Assembly: GCF_003390395.1 (NCBI RefSeq)
Contig: NZ_QUOV01000001.1
Span: forward strand, 186,001 to 250,000
Reading direction: 5' to 3'
Source: Thalassotalea euphylliae
GTDB lineage: Bacteria; Pseudomonadota; Gammaproteobacteria; Enterobacterales; Alteromonadaceae
Length of the DNA: 64,000 bases
Shown one piece after another: positions 52,001 to 60,354 of the stretch. The translations under genes and the position numbers were made by a program. Below the pieces are notes generated by a model, which saw only the letters and a list, made by a program, of their open reading frames with translations, searched no databases and was not told where the DNA came from. The stretch's first letter is position 1, and each line of letters begins with the position of its first letter.

Positions 52001-52160
52001 ACAAGGGTTGACAGCAACACCCATTATTGCCCTGACTGCGAGTGTGGTGGACGACGATATTCAGCGCTGCTTTGACTCTGGCATGAATGGCTATGTGCCC
52101 AAACCGGTAAAGGGTGAAAAGCTTTACAGTGAAATTGAAAATCTCATGTCGTCCGTTTGA
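49053..52160 (+). CDS. hybrid sensor histidine kinase with two receiver domains
   Basis: 1035 residues from a TTG start with AGGA eight bases upstream. Two membrane segments (about 13-33 and 295-315) bracket a periplasmic helical sensor region of 260 residues. HAMP-like linker, HisKA with His401 (NMSHEIRTPLNGVIGM), HATPase, a degenerate receiver-like part, then two full receivers with Asp816 (VLMDCMMPVKDG) and Asp962 (ILMDLMMPVKDG). No Hpt domain is present, so a separate phosphotransfer protein is needed. Divergent from the binding-protein/porin pair, which may share its signal. Confidence 0.92.
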   Translation: MKLWNRLTIKHKIWGLVVIPAFAIVLLAGHQVININQQVSQLKRAENMARQLDSLAQLNANSHQLRSDNSNGKSDAIISITGKLNEQLGLEHEFAEIHPLIEQYRETIEAIVDSEDSESRIDNIVWHVEVYQELLLSVEERTLVAMPASVNNHLKALVQLNWLLFWSAEEAWQIQQLSALTKASSFTKDELKVQIRALIQQQELFMGRFVVINAEPDQINLMLTTFSNPAFVESQQFRELVLSEPAVPISPEQMMAGQQALATRLALFQEVAGAISGQLLQEVERHVTAFEQQRLFVVIAITLLVLAVLVAGLRLGQRIIHNLTLVLDYLANEGKADTKLSEQIDGRDELASFAKEVERLNAERNESQQRLLVAKNEAVVAREEAEIASRAKSSFLANMSHEIRTPLNGVIGMSEVLATTQLSAVQKDYLDTIETSSHLLLALINDILDFSKIESGKLCLSLHSTALRETIYDLAAIVAPKIKEKPLTLKLELDDRIPARVSADDHRIRQVLMNLLSNAVKFTHKGDITVSMNYQGEKGGSPLITFSVADSGIGIDEQQQRHIFEPFAQEDASITRQFQGTGLGLAISRQLVELMGGELGLVSTKGQGSRFYFTLALASIEQDYQYHNKQAFADIAVVGREATITEQLSDSLAYMGIDLRYHVESLDKLLATANSTHLIVVYVVSEGADTDSIRDDMTLLANANAAICLVRQLTKAEIDYGKQVTAMLTYPLLGNRLVKALEVCQQYINSGGVKAPNETKTLSSGSVLLVEDNPVNQKVLSLQLASAGFQFDIADDGEQAITLFTKGKNYDVVLMDCMMPVKDGFSTTREIRLYEQNNELPATPIIALTASVLEEDIERCYDAGMNDFVPKPFKRDILFERINHAMSQALRKSKEQPALASKVANIVNRGVNVLLVEDNPINQKVASLLLEKAGYDYQVAANGEEALELYRKSPDFDVILMDLMMPVKDGFAASVEVRQFEQQQGLTATPIIALTASVVDDDIQRCFDSGMNGYVPKPVKGEKLYSEIENLMSSV

Positions 52161-52204
52161 TACTTGTTTATCTAGCTAAACATCCCCCCAAAAGAACAGC
52201 TACT

Positions 52205-52972
52205 TTAGGTTAAATCAAAATAAAACTGCTGGTGAAATTGCTGCCAACGTCTTTGGTAACTGGGCGTAAGGTAGCATTCTTTACCTAACATGCTAGGTGC
52301 TTGTTTGGGTAGTAAATGCACCACCACATTCTGATAATGCGGCACCTCGTACGCAGCAATTCGATGCCGCTTTTTTTTGTTGAATAGCTGTTGCCAATAA
52401 CGTAGCGACTGGGGTGTTGGCTCGGTAAAGTTTATCGACAGCAGGGTATGTTCTGGTAAATCTTCAATCAATGCCTGTAACGTGTTTTGCGTTGCATTGA
52501 TCCCTACTTTAGGCGCTTGATAGATATCGAAAATTAGCCAGTCGATATCGACTAGCGATTGATTGCTCAGCCATTGCTCAGCAGTTTGGCAAACTATTTC
52601 TTGATTAGCTGCGCTCTGGTATAGCGCAAAGAAGCTCTGGCTTAATTCAATCACAGTCCGATTACTTTCTACGACTTGGTAATCTAATTGAGGTGAAAGC
52701 CAGCGACAAAACCTCAAGTGATTTCCACCACCTAAACCGAGCTCAACAATACGTTTTGGTGAATAATGTTGCCACGGCAACATTAGCGCCCATTGGTGAG
52801 GGAGTGTTAGCCAATGGGGTCTTTGTTTTCGCATCGCGCTTTGCAGTACGTCATTGAATGACAACCAGCGAAAATGGCGATTTTCACTGACTGAGATTGC
52901 ATCTGGTGCCTGCTTAAAATACAGTAATTGTCCTTGTTGCAAGTGACGGCTAAGCGGCATAGTCCTGCGCAC
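52205..52972 (-). CDS. SAM-dependent methyltransferase, spermidine-synthase-like
   Basis: 255 residues from GTG 52972, or 251 from ATG 52960; the start is undecided. The motif RIVELGLGGGNHLRFCRWLSPQLDYQVVESN followed by DIDWLIFDIYQA is the nucleotide fold of spermidine synthase/class I methyltransferases, without the aminopropyl-transfer residues being evident. Function unknown. It is divergent from the GNAT-thioesterase gene. Confidence 0.72.
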   Translation of the reverse strand: MRRTMPLSRHLQQGQLLYFKQAPDAISVSENRHFRWLSFNDVLQSAMRKQRPHWLTLPHQWALMLPWQHYSPKRIVELGLGGGNHLRFCRWLSPQLDYQVVESNRTVIELSQSFFALYQSAANQEIVCQTAEQWLSNQSLVDIDWLIFDIYQAPKVGINATQNTLQALIEDLPEHTLLSINFTEPTPQSLRYWQQLFNKKKRHRIAAYEVPHYQNVVVHLLPKQAPSMLGKECYLTPSYQRRWQQFHQQFYFDLT

Positions 52973-53000
52973 GTAAATTGGAATAAATTAAGCATAACCA

Positions 53001-53891
53001 ATGTATTTAGTGAAAGCACCTGAAAATAAAGCGGCGTTTAAACGTTATTATCAATTTAGATGGCAACAACTTCGAGCCCCATGGCAGCAACTTCAAGGTA
53101 GCGAGCAAGATGCGCTTGAAGCCCAGAGTATTCATCGCTTTGTTGAAAACACCGATGGCGAGATAATTGCGGTTGGTAGGCTGCATAAAACCTCGCAAAC
53201 CACAGCGCAAATTCGATACATGGCGGTTGCGAGCGATCAGCAAGGCACTGGCTTGGGGCGCAAAATTATTGACTCGCTTGAGGTGGAAGCAAGTAAGCAT
53301 GGCGTTACCCATATTAGCTTAAATGCACGAGAAAACGCCGTCCCTTTTTATCGTAAATTGGGCTATGAACTCGTTGAAAAAACGCATTTGCTGTACGGCG
53401 AAATTCAGCATTATTTGATGACAAAATCCTTGGCTCCAGCAGCCGGTCATGCAACTGATGTTAGCGTGCAACTCAACGACATTTGGCATCAAACTATTCC
53501 AATGAGTAAAGCAATGAACTTGCAAGTGAGCTTCTACAACAATGAGCAACTATTTACCCATTGCGATGTCGCCTTCAATAAAAACCTTCACGATACGATG
53601 TTTGCGGGAAGTATTTATACCTTGGCCACCTTAACTGGGTGGGGCTGGGTTTATATGAAACTGGCTGAGAGCGCGCTAAGTGGCGATATTGTATTAGCGG
53701 ATGCCAATATTCGTTACTTAGCGCCTATCGCCGGTGCTGGTGTTGGTTATACCCACACTTCACTTGCTAGTGGTGATTTGACTTCGTTAGCGGCAGCACA
53801 AAAAGCCAAGATGCAAGTTGAGGTACATATTTTAAGTGGTGATAAAGTCGCCGCGATTTTCACTGGCAAGTTTGTTATCCATTGCAGTTAA
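53001..53891 (+). CDS. bifunctional GNAT acetyltransferase / hotdog thioesterase (FabY/YiiD-like)
   Basis: 296 residues. The N-terminal half is a GNAT domain (EIIAVGRLHKT; IRYMAVASDQQGTGLGRKIID; ARENAVPFYRKLGYE), the C-terminal half a hotdog thioesterase (QLNDIWHQTIPMSKAMNLQV; SIYTLATLTGWGWVYMKL; ANIRYLAPI). E. coli YiiD (FabY) has the same fusion and can start fatty-acid synthesis from malonyl-ACP. Whether this protein does so is unproven. Confidence 0.88.
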   Translation: MYLVKAPENKAAFKRYYQFRWQQLRAPWQQLQGSEQDALEAQSIHRFVENTDGEIIAVGRLHKTSQTTAQIRYMAVASDQQGTGLGRKIIDSLEVEASKHGVTHISLNARENAVPFYRKLGYELVEKTHLLYGEIQHYLMTKSLAPAAGHATDVSVQLNDIWHQTIPMSKAMNLQVSFYNNEQLFTHCDVAFNKNLHDTMFAGSIYTLATLTGWGWVYMKLAESALSGDIVLADANIRYLAPIAGAGVGYTHTSLASGDLTSLAAAQKAKMQVEVHILSGDKVAAIFTGKFVIHCS

Positions 53892-53923
53892 ATTGCACTT
53901 AGATGCAATTAGAGAGTTGAAAT

Positions 53924-54817
53924 ATGATGAGTAAGCAGCAGGTTGCTATTATTGGTTGTGGCTGGGTTGGACAAGCGTTGGCACGTAAACTTCTCACCAA
54001 GAATATTGGCGTAACAGCGACTACGACTAATCCTGACAAAATTGACGAGCTTACAGCACTTGGCTGTCAAGCAAGGCTGCTAAAATTAACGCTTGCGTGC
54101 TTTGATTCCAGCACCGAGACGAATACTGAAACGAACGCTAAATCTAGCTCTGAACCCAGCAATCAGTCTCTCAGCGATCTTGAATGGTTGGCAGACATTG
54201 GCACTATGGTCATTTGTATCACACCTCAGTTCAAACAAGGTTCGATGGCCTACCCAGATCACGTCACGCAACTTGTGAGCTTGGCAAAGCAGTATCACAT
54301 TGAACAAGTGATACTACTCAGTAGTACGGGTATTTATCAAGGGTTAGCGGGGCAGGTTGATGAGCAAAGCACCTTAATGCTTGGTTCGCCAAAGGTTGCA
54401 TTGTTGCACCAAGCTGAGCAAGCGGTGTTGACGGGTATCAGCAAAGCGTGTGTACTACGACTAGCCGGTTTAGTTGGCCCGAAAAGGCATCCTGCCCGTT
54501 TTATGGCAGGTAAACAAGCGGTAGCTAACCCGCGCACGCCAGTCAATTTAGTGCATCAAGCTGATGTGGTAAACGCGATAATTACGATGATTAGCCATCA
54601 GCAAATTAATGGCATTTATAACGTGGTCAGCTCAAATCACCCAAGTCGTGAAATATTCTATCAAGCAGCCTGTCAGCAGCAGAAGTTAATACCCCCTAGT
54701 TTCAGTGACGAGCAAGAGCAATTGTTACGAATCGTCTCAGGGGAAAAGTACCAGCAGCTAGGTCAACAACTTCTGTGGCCAGATTTACTGGCTTGGTTAG
54801 ATTCTGATTCACAGTGA
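53924..54817 (+). CDS. NAD(P)-dependent SDR protein, YeeZ-like
   Basis: 297 residues. N-terminal Rossmann motif VAIIGCGWVGQALARKL, a sugar-epimerase-like catalytic segment LLSSTGIYQG and AGLVGPKRHPARFMAGK. It resembles the YeeZ branch of extended SDR proteins. Residues 60-85 are Ser/Asn/Glu rich. Substrate unknown. It lies 33 bases after the GNAT-thioesterase gene on the same strand. Confidence 0.8.
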   Translation: MMSKQQVAIIGCGWVGQALARKLLTKNIGVTATTTNPDKIDELTALGCQARLLKLTLACFDSSTETNTETNAKSSSEPSNQSLSDLEWLADIGTMVICITPQFKQGSMAYPDHVTQLVSLAKQYHIEQVILLSSTGIYQGLAGQVDEQSTLMLGSPKVALLHQAEQAVLTGISKACVLRLAGLVGPKRHPARFMAGKQAVANPRTPVNLVHQADVVNAIITMISHQQINGIYNVVSSNHPSREIFYQAACQQQKLIPPSFSDEQEQLLRIVSGEKYQQLGQQLLWPDLLAWLDSDSQ

Positions 54818-54947
54818 TGCTAGGCAATTGATATAATCACTGCTTATTACCAAATTGCTTTTATTAAGCTATTGCTCACTTAAGCAAACCGATGCTAACC
54901 GAATGGCCTAGCTCTACGGTTTACCTAAAACGCTAATTAAACGTCAG

Positions 54948-55244
54948 ATGAAAACTAAACGAATTCGCTACACTTGCTTTTTTCTTGTGATATTTGCTCA
55001 TATATCCGTACTTAATCTGTTCTACGTGAATGAACATGGTATTACGTTTTTTTGGCAGCAAGCAGTCGAGCTTCGGACAATTGCTACTCATGTTATTACT
55101 GCCGCGTTAAGCTTACTGATTTATGCGCTAGTAGAGCAATGTCTTGCCTGTTATCGCAAGGGGCAAATGGCAATTCGTGAGCCTGTGCTGATCTTGTGCT
55201 CTATCTCAATGATTCTTTCGATTGGTTTTTTGTTAATAGATTAG
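54948..55244 (+). CDS. small membrane protein of unknown function
   Basis: 98 residues with three hydrophobic stretches (YTCFFLVIFAHISVLNLFYV; TIATHVITAALSLLIYALV; VLILCSISMILSIGFLLI). No family recognised. The ATG follows an A-rich leader without a strong ribosome site. Confidence 0.6.
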   Translation: MKTKRIRYTCFFLVIFAHISVLNLFYVNEHGITFFWQQAVELRTIATHVITAALSLLIYALVEQCLACYRKGQMAIREPVLILCSISMILSIGFLLID

Positions 55245-55347
55245 CTGTGTGAACACCAAGTCTTAGGACTCAGGCACGCAGCTAACCTTTACCTGTTATT
55301 GTACTTTTTGTCTTATCCAAACCTAGTGTTACTTAACCTGAGGTCAA

Positions 55348-56085
55348 TTAGTTTGGCTTTATTTCAGCTATCAACTGAGTTGCATCGAGCTTAGCAATTA
55401 GTGGTCTAAATACACCTTCAGCGACAATAGCGGCATAAAGTACAATGAGAATACATACTGCCCAAGCGGTATTAAATGCTGCCAACGACTCGATACTTAC
55501 TTGGTTGGAGAGAATTGCAATAGCCCCTGTAATAAAGGCGATAAATGAGCCGGCATAGTTAAACACCAGTTGCTTTTTATAGATATAAGCAAGGTGAATG
55601 GTATAACTGCTGGCGGGAACATTTTCGGAAAACAAATACTTCAAACCCGTAATCGATTTAATAAAACCATGTGGCCCAAACGCAACGACAGTACAAGCAT
55701 AGGTAAACAAGGTTAAAAACAAGGCGCTGTAGTGGTCGGCAAACATCCCCAGTTCGCCGCCAAGCACAAACAACATTCCGATAGCGCCAATAATCACGAT
55801 AAGTGCAATAACATTCTGCATAATACTTCTCCATTTCCATAAGGTTTCAATTTGTTCGGAAATATGAAGTAGCTCGTTTTGTGGTTTGTTAAGGGCGGCG
55901 GCCACCGACAATAAGGTTTCGCTTGAAGCGTTACCGTCTTTTTCCAGCCGTTGAATGGTTCGTAAACTTAAGCCAGACGCTTTTGCCAGTACATCTTGTG
56001 ACCAGCCATTTTCTTTGCGGAAATATCTAGGGCGTATTGAGTTTTCAGGGTTGTTTTTGCAGCAGCCTGTTTGAGCTTTATACAA
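55348..56085 (-). CDS. XRE-type regulator with membrane domain
   Basis: 245 residues as read from 56085. An N-terminal Cro/C1 HTH (RYFRKENGWSQDVLAKASGLSLRTIQRLEKDGNASSETLLSVAAAL) is joined to five hydrophobic segments (NVIALIVIIGAIGMLFVLG; LFLTLFTYACTVVAFG and others). Membrane-bound XRE regulators of this kind are common in Alteromonadales. The first 20 residues (YKAQTGCCKNNPENSIRP) are odd for the family and come from the inverted-repeat element at 56019-56304, so the original start may have been lost or rewritten. Confidence 0.75.
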   Translation of the reverse strand: MYKAQTGCCKNNPENSIRPRYFRKENGWSQDVLAKASGLSLRTIQRLEKDGNASSETLLSVAAALNKPQNELLHISEQIETLWKWRSIMQNVIALIVIIGAIGMLFVLGGELGMFADHYSALFLTLFTYACTVVAFGPHGFIKSITGLKYLFSENVPASSYTIHLAYIYKKQLVFNYAGSFIAFITGAIAILSNQVSIESLAAFNTAWAVCILIVLYAAIVAEGVFRPLIAKLDATQLIAEIKPN

Positions 56086-56304
56086 GGCGACACTTGTGCC
56101 GTGCAGTTATTCTCCATCAATAAGTGGCAACGCAGTAGCAAGTTCAATCAGACGCTGCCCTATGGGTTCATCTAAACACTTCCTGCTCATTGTTGCTCGA
56201 TTTTTACATAGAACGACTATGCGACAAATCGAGCGCCGCGATCAGAAAGTGTTTAGATTGAACAAAATTCAATCTCGAAAATTCAACACGCCCTATTTTT
56301 TTCC
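56019..56304. repeat. MITE-like inverted-repeat element with a nested hairpin
   Basis: TAGGGCGTATTGAGTTTTC (56028-56046) and the inverse of TAGGGCGTGTTGAATTTTC (56277-56295) match in 17 of 19 positions, extending outward through GGAAA. Inside lies a nested palindrome at 56171-56257: TCTAAACACTT/AAGTGTTTAGA, GCTCGATTT/AAATCGAGC and CATAG/CTATG around AACGA. No transposase is coded. It overlaps the start of the XRE gene. Confidence 0.5.
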
Positions 56305-56503
56305 GGTGAAATTTGCATAACTTACACTCCAAAGTAGCAACATCAATTTCCGGTTGCTACCTTGCTGTTCAGCTTGAGGAAAAGAAAGAAATTCGTTACG
56401 TCATTATAGCGACAATGATATGACAATGCTTAATTTACAATGACTTGCAAGTTTTGATGAAAATCTAACACCGCGGCATTAAAACTGTACACATCGCCTA
56501 GCT

Positions 56504-57289
56504 TTATGCCTCTTTTACAATATCTGCAACCGCTTCTTGTGGGCGGCGTAGCTTCTCATCAATATAAGTTTGCAAGTAATCAAACATCACCCGTGGGTTG
56601 TCACCCGTCATCATTTTTAATATCGCGTCTTTGATCAATGACTGATGCATCAAAATTTCATCACTACGCTCAGATAACTTATTGGCAAGTGGCGTGGTAA
56701 TACCATTGGCAATTAAGGCACCGTAAAGTGTGGTTAATAAGGCAACCGCCATAGCTGGGCCAATTGACTTAGGGTCTTCCATGGCAATCAGCATATCCAC
56801 TAGGCCAATTAGCGTACCTATCATGCCCATCGCTGGCGCAATATCTGAAAACGATCGCAGTACTTTAATAGATTGCTGGTTGCGCTCTTTGGTCAGATAT
56901 ATTTCTTTGGTCAGTGCAAGATTTACCGCTTCTTCTGAGTGACCGTCGACTAACATGGTTTTCGCTTTAGCTAGGAAAGGATCGTCAACATCGCTTTCTT
57001 CTAACGCTAAAAAGCCCCCTTTACGGGTTTTATCGGCCAGTTCAATACAGCTTTCAATGGTTTCAATGACATTGGTGGTAGTCAGTGAAAACGCATGGCG
57101 AATATTCTGTAGTGAGCTAAAAAAGGTTTTGGGTCGATGGCTGAGCAATACCGCGCCAAAGGTACCGACAAAAACGATAAATATTGATGGCGCATTCACA
57201 TAGGTGTCCATCGGCGCATTGGCTAAAAACAATCCCGAAAAGATGGCGACGATAATTAGCAACACGCCGCCAACTGCACCTAAATCCAT
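56504..57289 (-). CDS. flagellar motor stator protein MotA/PomA
   Basis: 261 residues with four membrane spans (VGGVLLIIVAIFSGLFLANA; PSIFIVFVGTFGAVLLS; APAMGMIGTLIGLVDML; AVALLTTLYGALIANGITTPLA) and the cytoplasmic charged loop that contacts FliG. It resembles the sodium-type PomA more than E. coli MotA in length and sequence. It lies 48 bases downstream of motB in the same operon, the reverse of the usual A-B order. Confidence 0.9.
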   Translation of the reverse strand: MDLGAVGGVLLIIVAIFSGLFLANAPMDTYVNAPSIFIVFVGTFGAVLLSHRPKTFFSSLQNIRHAFSLTTTNVIETIESCIELADKTRKGGFLALEESDVDDPFLAKAKTMLVDGHSEEAVNLALTKEIYLTKERNQQSIKVLRSFSDIAPAMGMIGTLIGLVDMLIAMEDPKSIGPAMAVALLTTLYGALIANGITTPLANKLSERSDEILMHQSLIKDAILKMMTGDNPRVMFDYLQTYIDEKLRRPQEAVADIVKEA

Positions 57290-57337
57290 AATATTTCCTT
57301 GTCTGTTAATCTGAGAATAAACGTTAAACGGCGAACA

Positions 57338-58219
57338 CTAGTGAGCTTCCGAGAGTAAGTTAATTCGCTCGGTGGTCAGTGCTTCACCTTGTAAAATGGC
57401 GATTTCTACACGACGGTTCTTGCGTCGATTTACTTTCGTTGAGTTCGGTACCAGTGGCCGATTACTGCCGTGACCAGTGACTGATGTTCGCGAAGAGTCG
57501 AAGGTGTCTGATTTTGCCATTTGGTGAGCCACTGCTAATGCCCGCTGAGCGGATAAATCAAAATTGCTGGCATACATATCGCTTGCAACACCTAAATTGT
57601 CGGTATGGCCCGAAATACTGATATGACCCGGAATCGCTTCAATGGTCTCGGCTATTTTCATCACCACTGGCTTAAACTTAGCTTGCAGATAAGGAGAGCC
57701 AGAGGCAAACGCGCCATTTTCTTTAATCCGAATAATAATTTGCTGGCCCAGAGCTTCGGTTTCCAGCGCGCCGTCTTCAATATATTGGGCGAGCTGTTGA
57801 TTAATACGTTTAAGCTGCGCCTCTTGCTCGCGCTTTGCCGCTTCTTCTTGAGCTTTTCGTTTGAGCCCAGAGGCGTCTTGATCGCCCGGTGTTACTTTTA
57901 GCGATTGCTCTGTGGCAGCGATGGTATGTTGGGTAATGGTATTAATGGGCGACGGAGTTGGCTCGCCGGGTGAAAATTCCTGCGCAATAATACTGGTACC
58001 TTTGGGAATATCCTGCAGCTCAATTTGATTTTGCACACCAAACGCCATTTTCATTGAACCAGCAATTTGCTTGAACTTAAGCACGTCCATTTCAGAATAG
58101 GACAAGAGCAAAACAAAAAAGCACATCAGTAATGACATTAGATCGGCAAAAGTCGCCATCCATGCCGGTGAGCCAGAGGGCTGATCATCTTGTTGATGTA
58201 ATAACTCGGGAATTTCCAT
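57338..58219 (-). CDS. flagellar motor stator protein MotB/PomB
   Basis: 293 residues. One membrane helix with the ion-binding Asp26 (PAWMATFADLMSLLMCFFVLLLSYSEMD), a plug/linker region, and a C-terminal OmpA-like peptidoglycan-binding domain (ISGHTDNLGVASDMYASNFDLSAQRALAVAHQM; NRRKNRRVEI). The helix sequence matches PomB. It anchors the stator to peptidoglycan. First gene of the motB-motA operon. Confidence 0.92.
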   Translation of the reverse strand: MEIPELLHQQDDQPSGSPAWMATFADLMSLLMCFFVLLLSYSEMDVLKFKQIAGSMKMAFGVQNQIELQDIPKGTSIIAQEFSPGEPTPSPINTITQHTIAATEQSLKVTPGDQDASGLKRKAQEEAAKREQEAQLKRINQQLAQYIEDGALETEALGQQIIIRIKENGAFASGSPYLQAKFKPVVMKIAETIEAIPGHISISGHTDNLGVASDMYASNFDLSAQRALAVAHQMAKSDTFDSSRTSVTGHGSNRPLVPNSTKVNRRKNRRVEIAILQGEALTTERINLLSEAH

Positions 58220-58544
58220 GAACTACTGCGTCCGTTTTCCTTGTAAAGCCTACTCAAGGTGGAGGCGATTAATATAAGGGGAAAGTGGCTTAGCTGGCAA
58301 CCAGTTAGCGCATTAATCTGATTTTAATCAATTTTTTTGTTCAGGCTAAAAAAGTAAACCAATATTGTACGACAAAATGCCGACAGCGGTATGACAAGCG
58401 TATTGATTTAGTCATTGGTTTAATGATTTAGCTTCAATGGCTTAGCTTAAGGTTTAGGAGGAAAAGCGAGCTAGCTTATCTTATGAGCTTTATTATGTTT
58501 TTGTAAGTGCGGTGGTACTAGGTAAAAGAGTAAAAAGCGAAAGT
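58220..58544. other. intergenic region upstream of motB
   Basis: About 325 bases with no gene seen. It must carry the motB promoter; I saw no clear sigma-28 match (TAAA-N15-GCCGATAA). Confidence 0.5.
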
Positions 58545-58580
58545 ACAAAAAAGCCGCTGGTAATGAATTACCAGCGGCTT
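58545..58580 (-). terminator. hutH terminator
   Basis: AAGCCGCTGGTAAT (58551-58564) and ATTACCAGCGGCTT (58567-58580), followed on the minus strand by TTTTTT. Confidence 0.85.
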
Positions 58581-58623
58581 TATTGCTAACGACTAAGTTT
58601 GGCTTAGCAAAGCATCGGAATTG

Positions 58624-60168
58624 CTAGAAGCTTGGCAAAATATCAGCAGGGATCAGGTGGTTAAAATCACCTTCAGCAATACAACCAGAAGCTTCTGCGA
58701 TATCTGGTGCGAAGTATCTGTCTTTATCATAGTAAGGGACATATTCGCGAATAATGGCTTTTGCCGCTTCGACTTTTTCAGAGCCTTTCAGTGGGGTTCT
58801 AAAGTCTAAACCTTGTGCAGCAGCTAGCAATTCAACCGCTAATACGCCGTTGGTATTTTCTGCCATGTCCGCCAAACGACGACCCGCAAACGCTGCCATG
58901 GAAACATGATCTTCTTGGTTAGCAGAGGTTGGTAAGCTATCGACCGAGGCAGGGTGAGCAAGGGTTTTGTTTTCTGATGCCAATGCCGCTGAGGTTACTT
59001 GCGCGATCATAAAGCCTGAGTTTACACCGCCATTTTCCACTAAGAATGCCGGTAATTTACTGAGATGAGCATCAATTAGCAAAGCCATACGGCGCTCCGA
59101 CAATGAGCCGATTTCCGCAATTGCCAGTGCTAAATTATCCGCAGCCATAGCAACGGGTTCAGCATGGAAGTTACCTGCTGAGATAAAGTCACCTTCGTTG
59201 GCAAATACCAGCGGGTTGTCAGTTACGCCATTAGCTTCCACATGTAACACTTCCGCCGCTTGGCGAATTTGCGTTAAACACGCACCCATCACTTGTGGCT
59301 GGCAGCGCAGTGAGTAGGGATCTTGCACTTTTTCACAGTCCATATGCGATTGGCCGATCTCTGAGCTTTCCCCTAAGATTTCGCGGTAGGCACGAGCCGC
59401 ATCAATTTGGCCTTTTTGGCCACGTACTTGATGAACGCGATCATCAAACGGCGCGCGAGAGCCCATTGCTGCTTCAACTGACATCGCGCCAATGGCAACA
59501 CCGGCAGCAAATAGATCTTCGGCGTAAAATAAACCTTCTAGTGCAAATGCCGTTGACGCTTGCGTACCGTTTAATAGTGCTAAGCCTTCTTTAGCAGCTA
59601 GGGTAACTGGCTCAAGACCAGCGATTTTTAAGCCTTCGGCAGCTGGAATCACTTGGTCTTGGTAAGACATTTCACCTTCGCCCAATAAAGGCAATACCAT
59701 ATGTGAAAGTGGTGCTAAATCGCCAGAAGCGCCAACTGAGCCTTTTTTCGGTACACATGGGTAAACTTCTGCATTAAGCAAGGTGATTAATGCCTGAATA
59801 ACAGGCAAGCGGATGCCTGAAAAGCCGCGTGCTAGTGAGTTAATTTTCAGCACCATCATTAAACGCACTGTGGCATCTTCCATATATTCACCAAAACCTG
59901 ATGAATGCGATAGCACGATAGACTTTTGCAGCAGTTCTAATTCTTCTTTTTTAATGCGGGTGCTGGCCAGTAAGCCAAAACCAGTGTTGATGCCGTAAAC
60001 TACTTGGTCTTTTTCAATTACCTCTTGTACGGCTTGGGCACTTTGATTAATGGCGTTAAAGGCAGATTCATCAAGCGTGTAGTGGATGCCATCATATTTG
60101 GCAACCGCACGTAATTGCGCCAAGCTCAGTTGGCCGGGAATAATGTTGAGTTCAGTAATGACAGACAT
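58624..60168 (-). CDS. hutH: histidine ammonia-lyase
   Basis: 514 residues. The MIO-forming Ala147-Ser148-Gly149 is in [17 protein letters not shown]. Other conserved parts: [40 protein letters not shown] written here as [12 protein letters not shown]. It deaminates histidine to urocanate, the first step of histidine use. Last gene of the hutC-hutU-hutH run, with its own terminator. Confidence 0.97.
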   Translation of the reverse strand: MSVITELNIIPGQLSLAQLRAVAKYDGIHYTLDESAFNAINQSAQAVQEVIEKDQVVYGINTGFGLLASTRIKKEELELLQKSIVLSHSSGFGEYMEDATVRLMMVLKINSLARGFSGIRLPVIQALITLLNAEVYPCVPKKGSVGASGDLAPLSHMVLPLLGEGEMSYQDQVIPAAEGLKIAGLEPVTLAAKEGLALLNGTQASTAFALEGLFYAEDLFAAGVAIGAMSVEAAMGSRAPFDDRVHQVRGQKGQIDAARAYREILGESSEIGQSHMDCEKVQDPYSLRCQPQVMGACLTQIRQAAEVLHVEANGVTDNPLVFANEGDFISAGNFHAEPVAMAADNLALAIAEIGSLSERRMALLIDAHLSKLPAFLVENGGVNSGFMIAQVTSAALASENKTLAHPASVDSLPTSANQEDHVSMAAFAGRRLADMAENTNGVLAVELLAAAQGLDFRTPLKGSEKVEAAKAIIREYVPYYDKDRYFAPDIAEASGCIAEGDFNHLIPADILPSF

Positions 60169-60354
60169 TGTCTTACCTCTAATTCTGTAGCGATAAAAAT
60201 GAACAAGTCTGGCGGCATCTTATTGATGACCGCCAGAGCTGCTCAAGCTAGATAACTTTTAACATCAGCCTCAATATCAAGCTTATATAGCAGCTTTTAA
60301 AAGTGCTGATTGTTTTTTGCTAGTTATTTTGTGCTGGTTGTTTCTTACCAATTA

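Noticed and set aside
56171..56257. Nested palindrome considered as an integron attC site
   Set aside because: The end motifs do not fit RYYYAAC/GTTRRRY and no integron integrase or cassette is near.
56096..56320. 74-codon plus-strand frame before motA
   Set aside because: It spans the nested palindrome of the MITE-like element; coding sense is unlikely.
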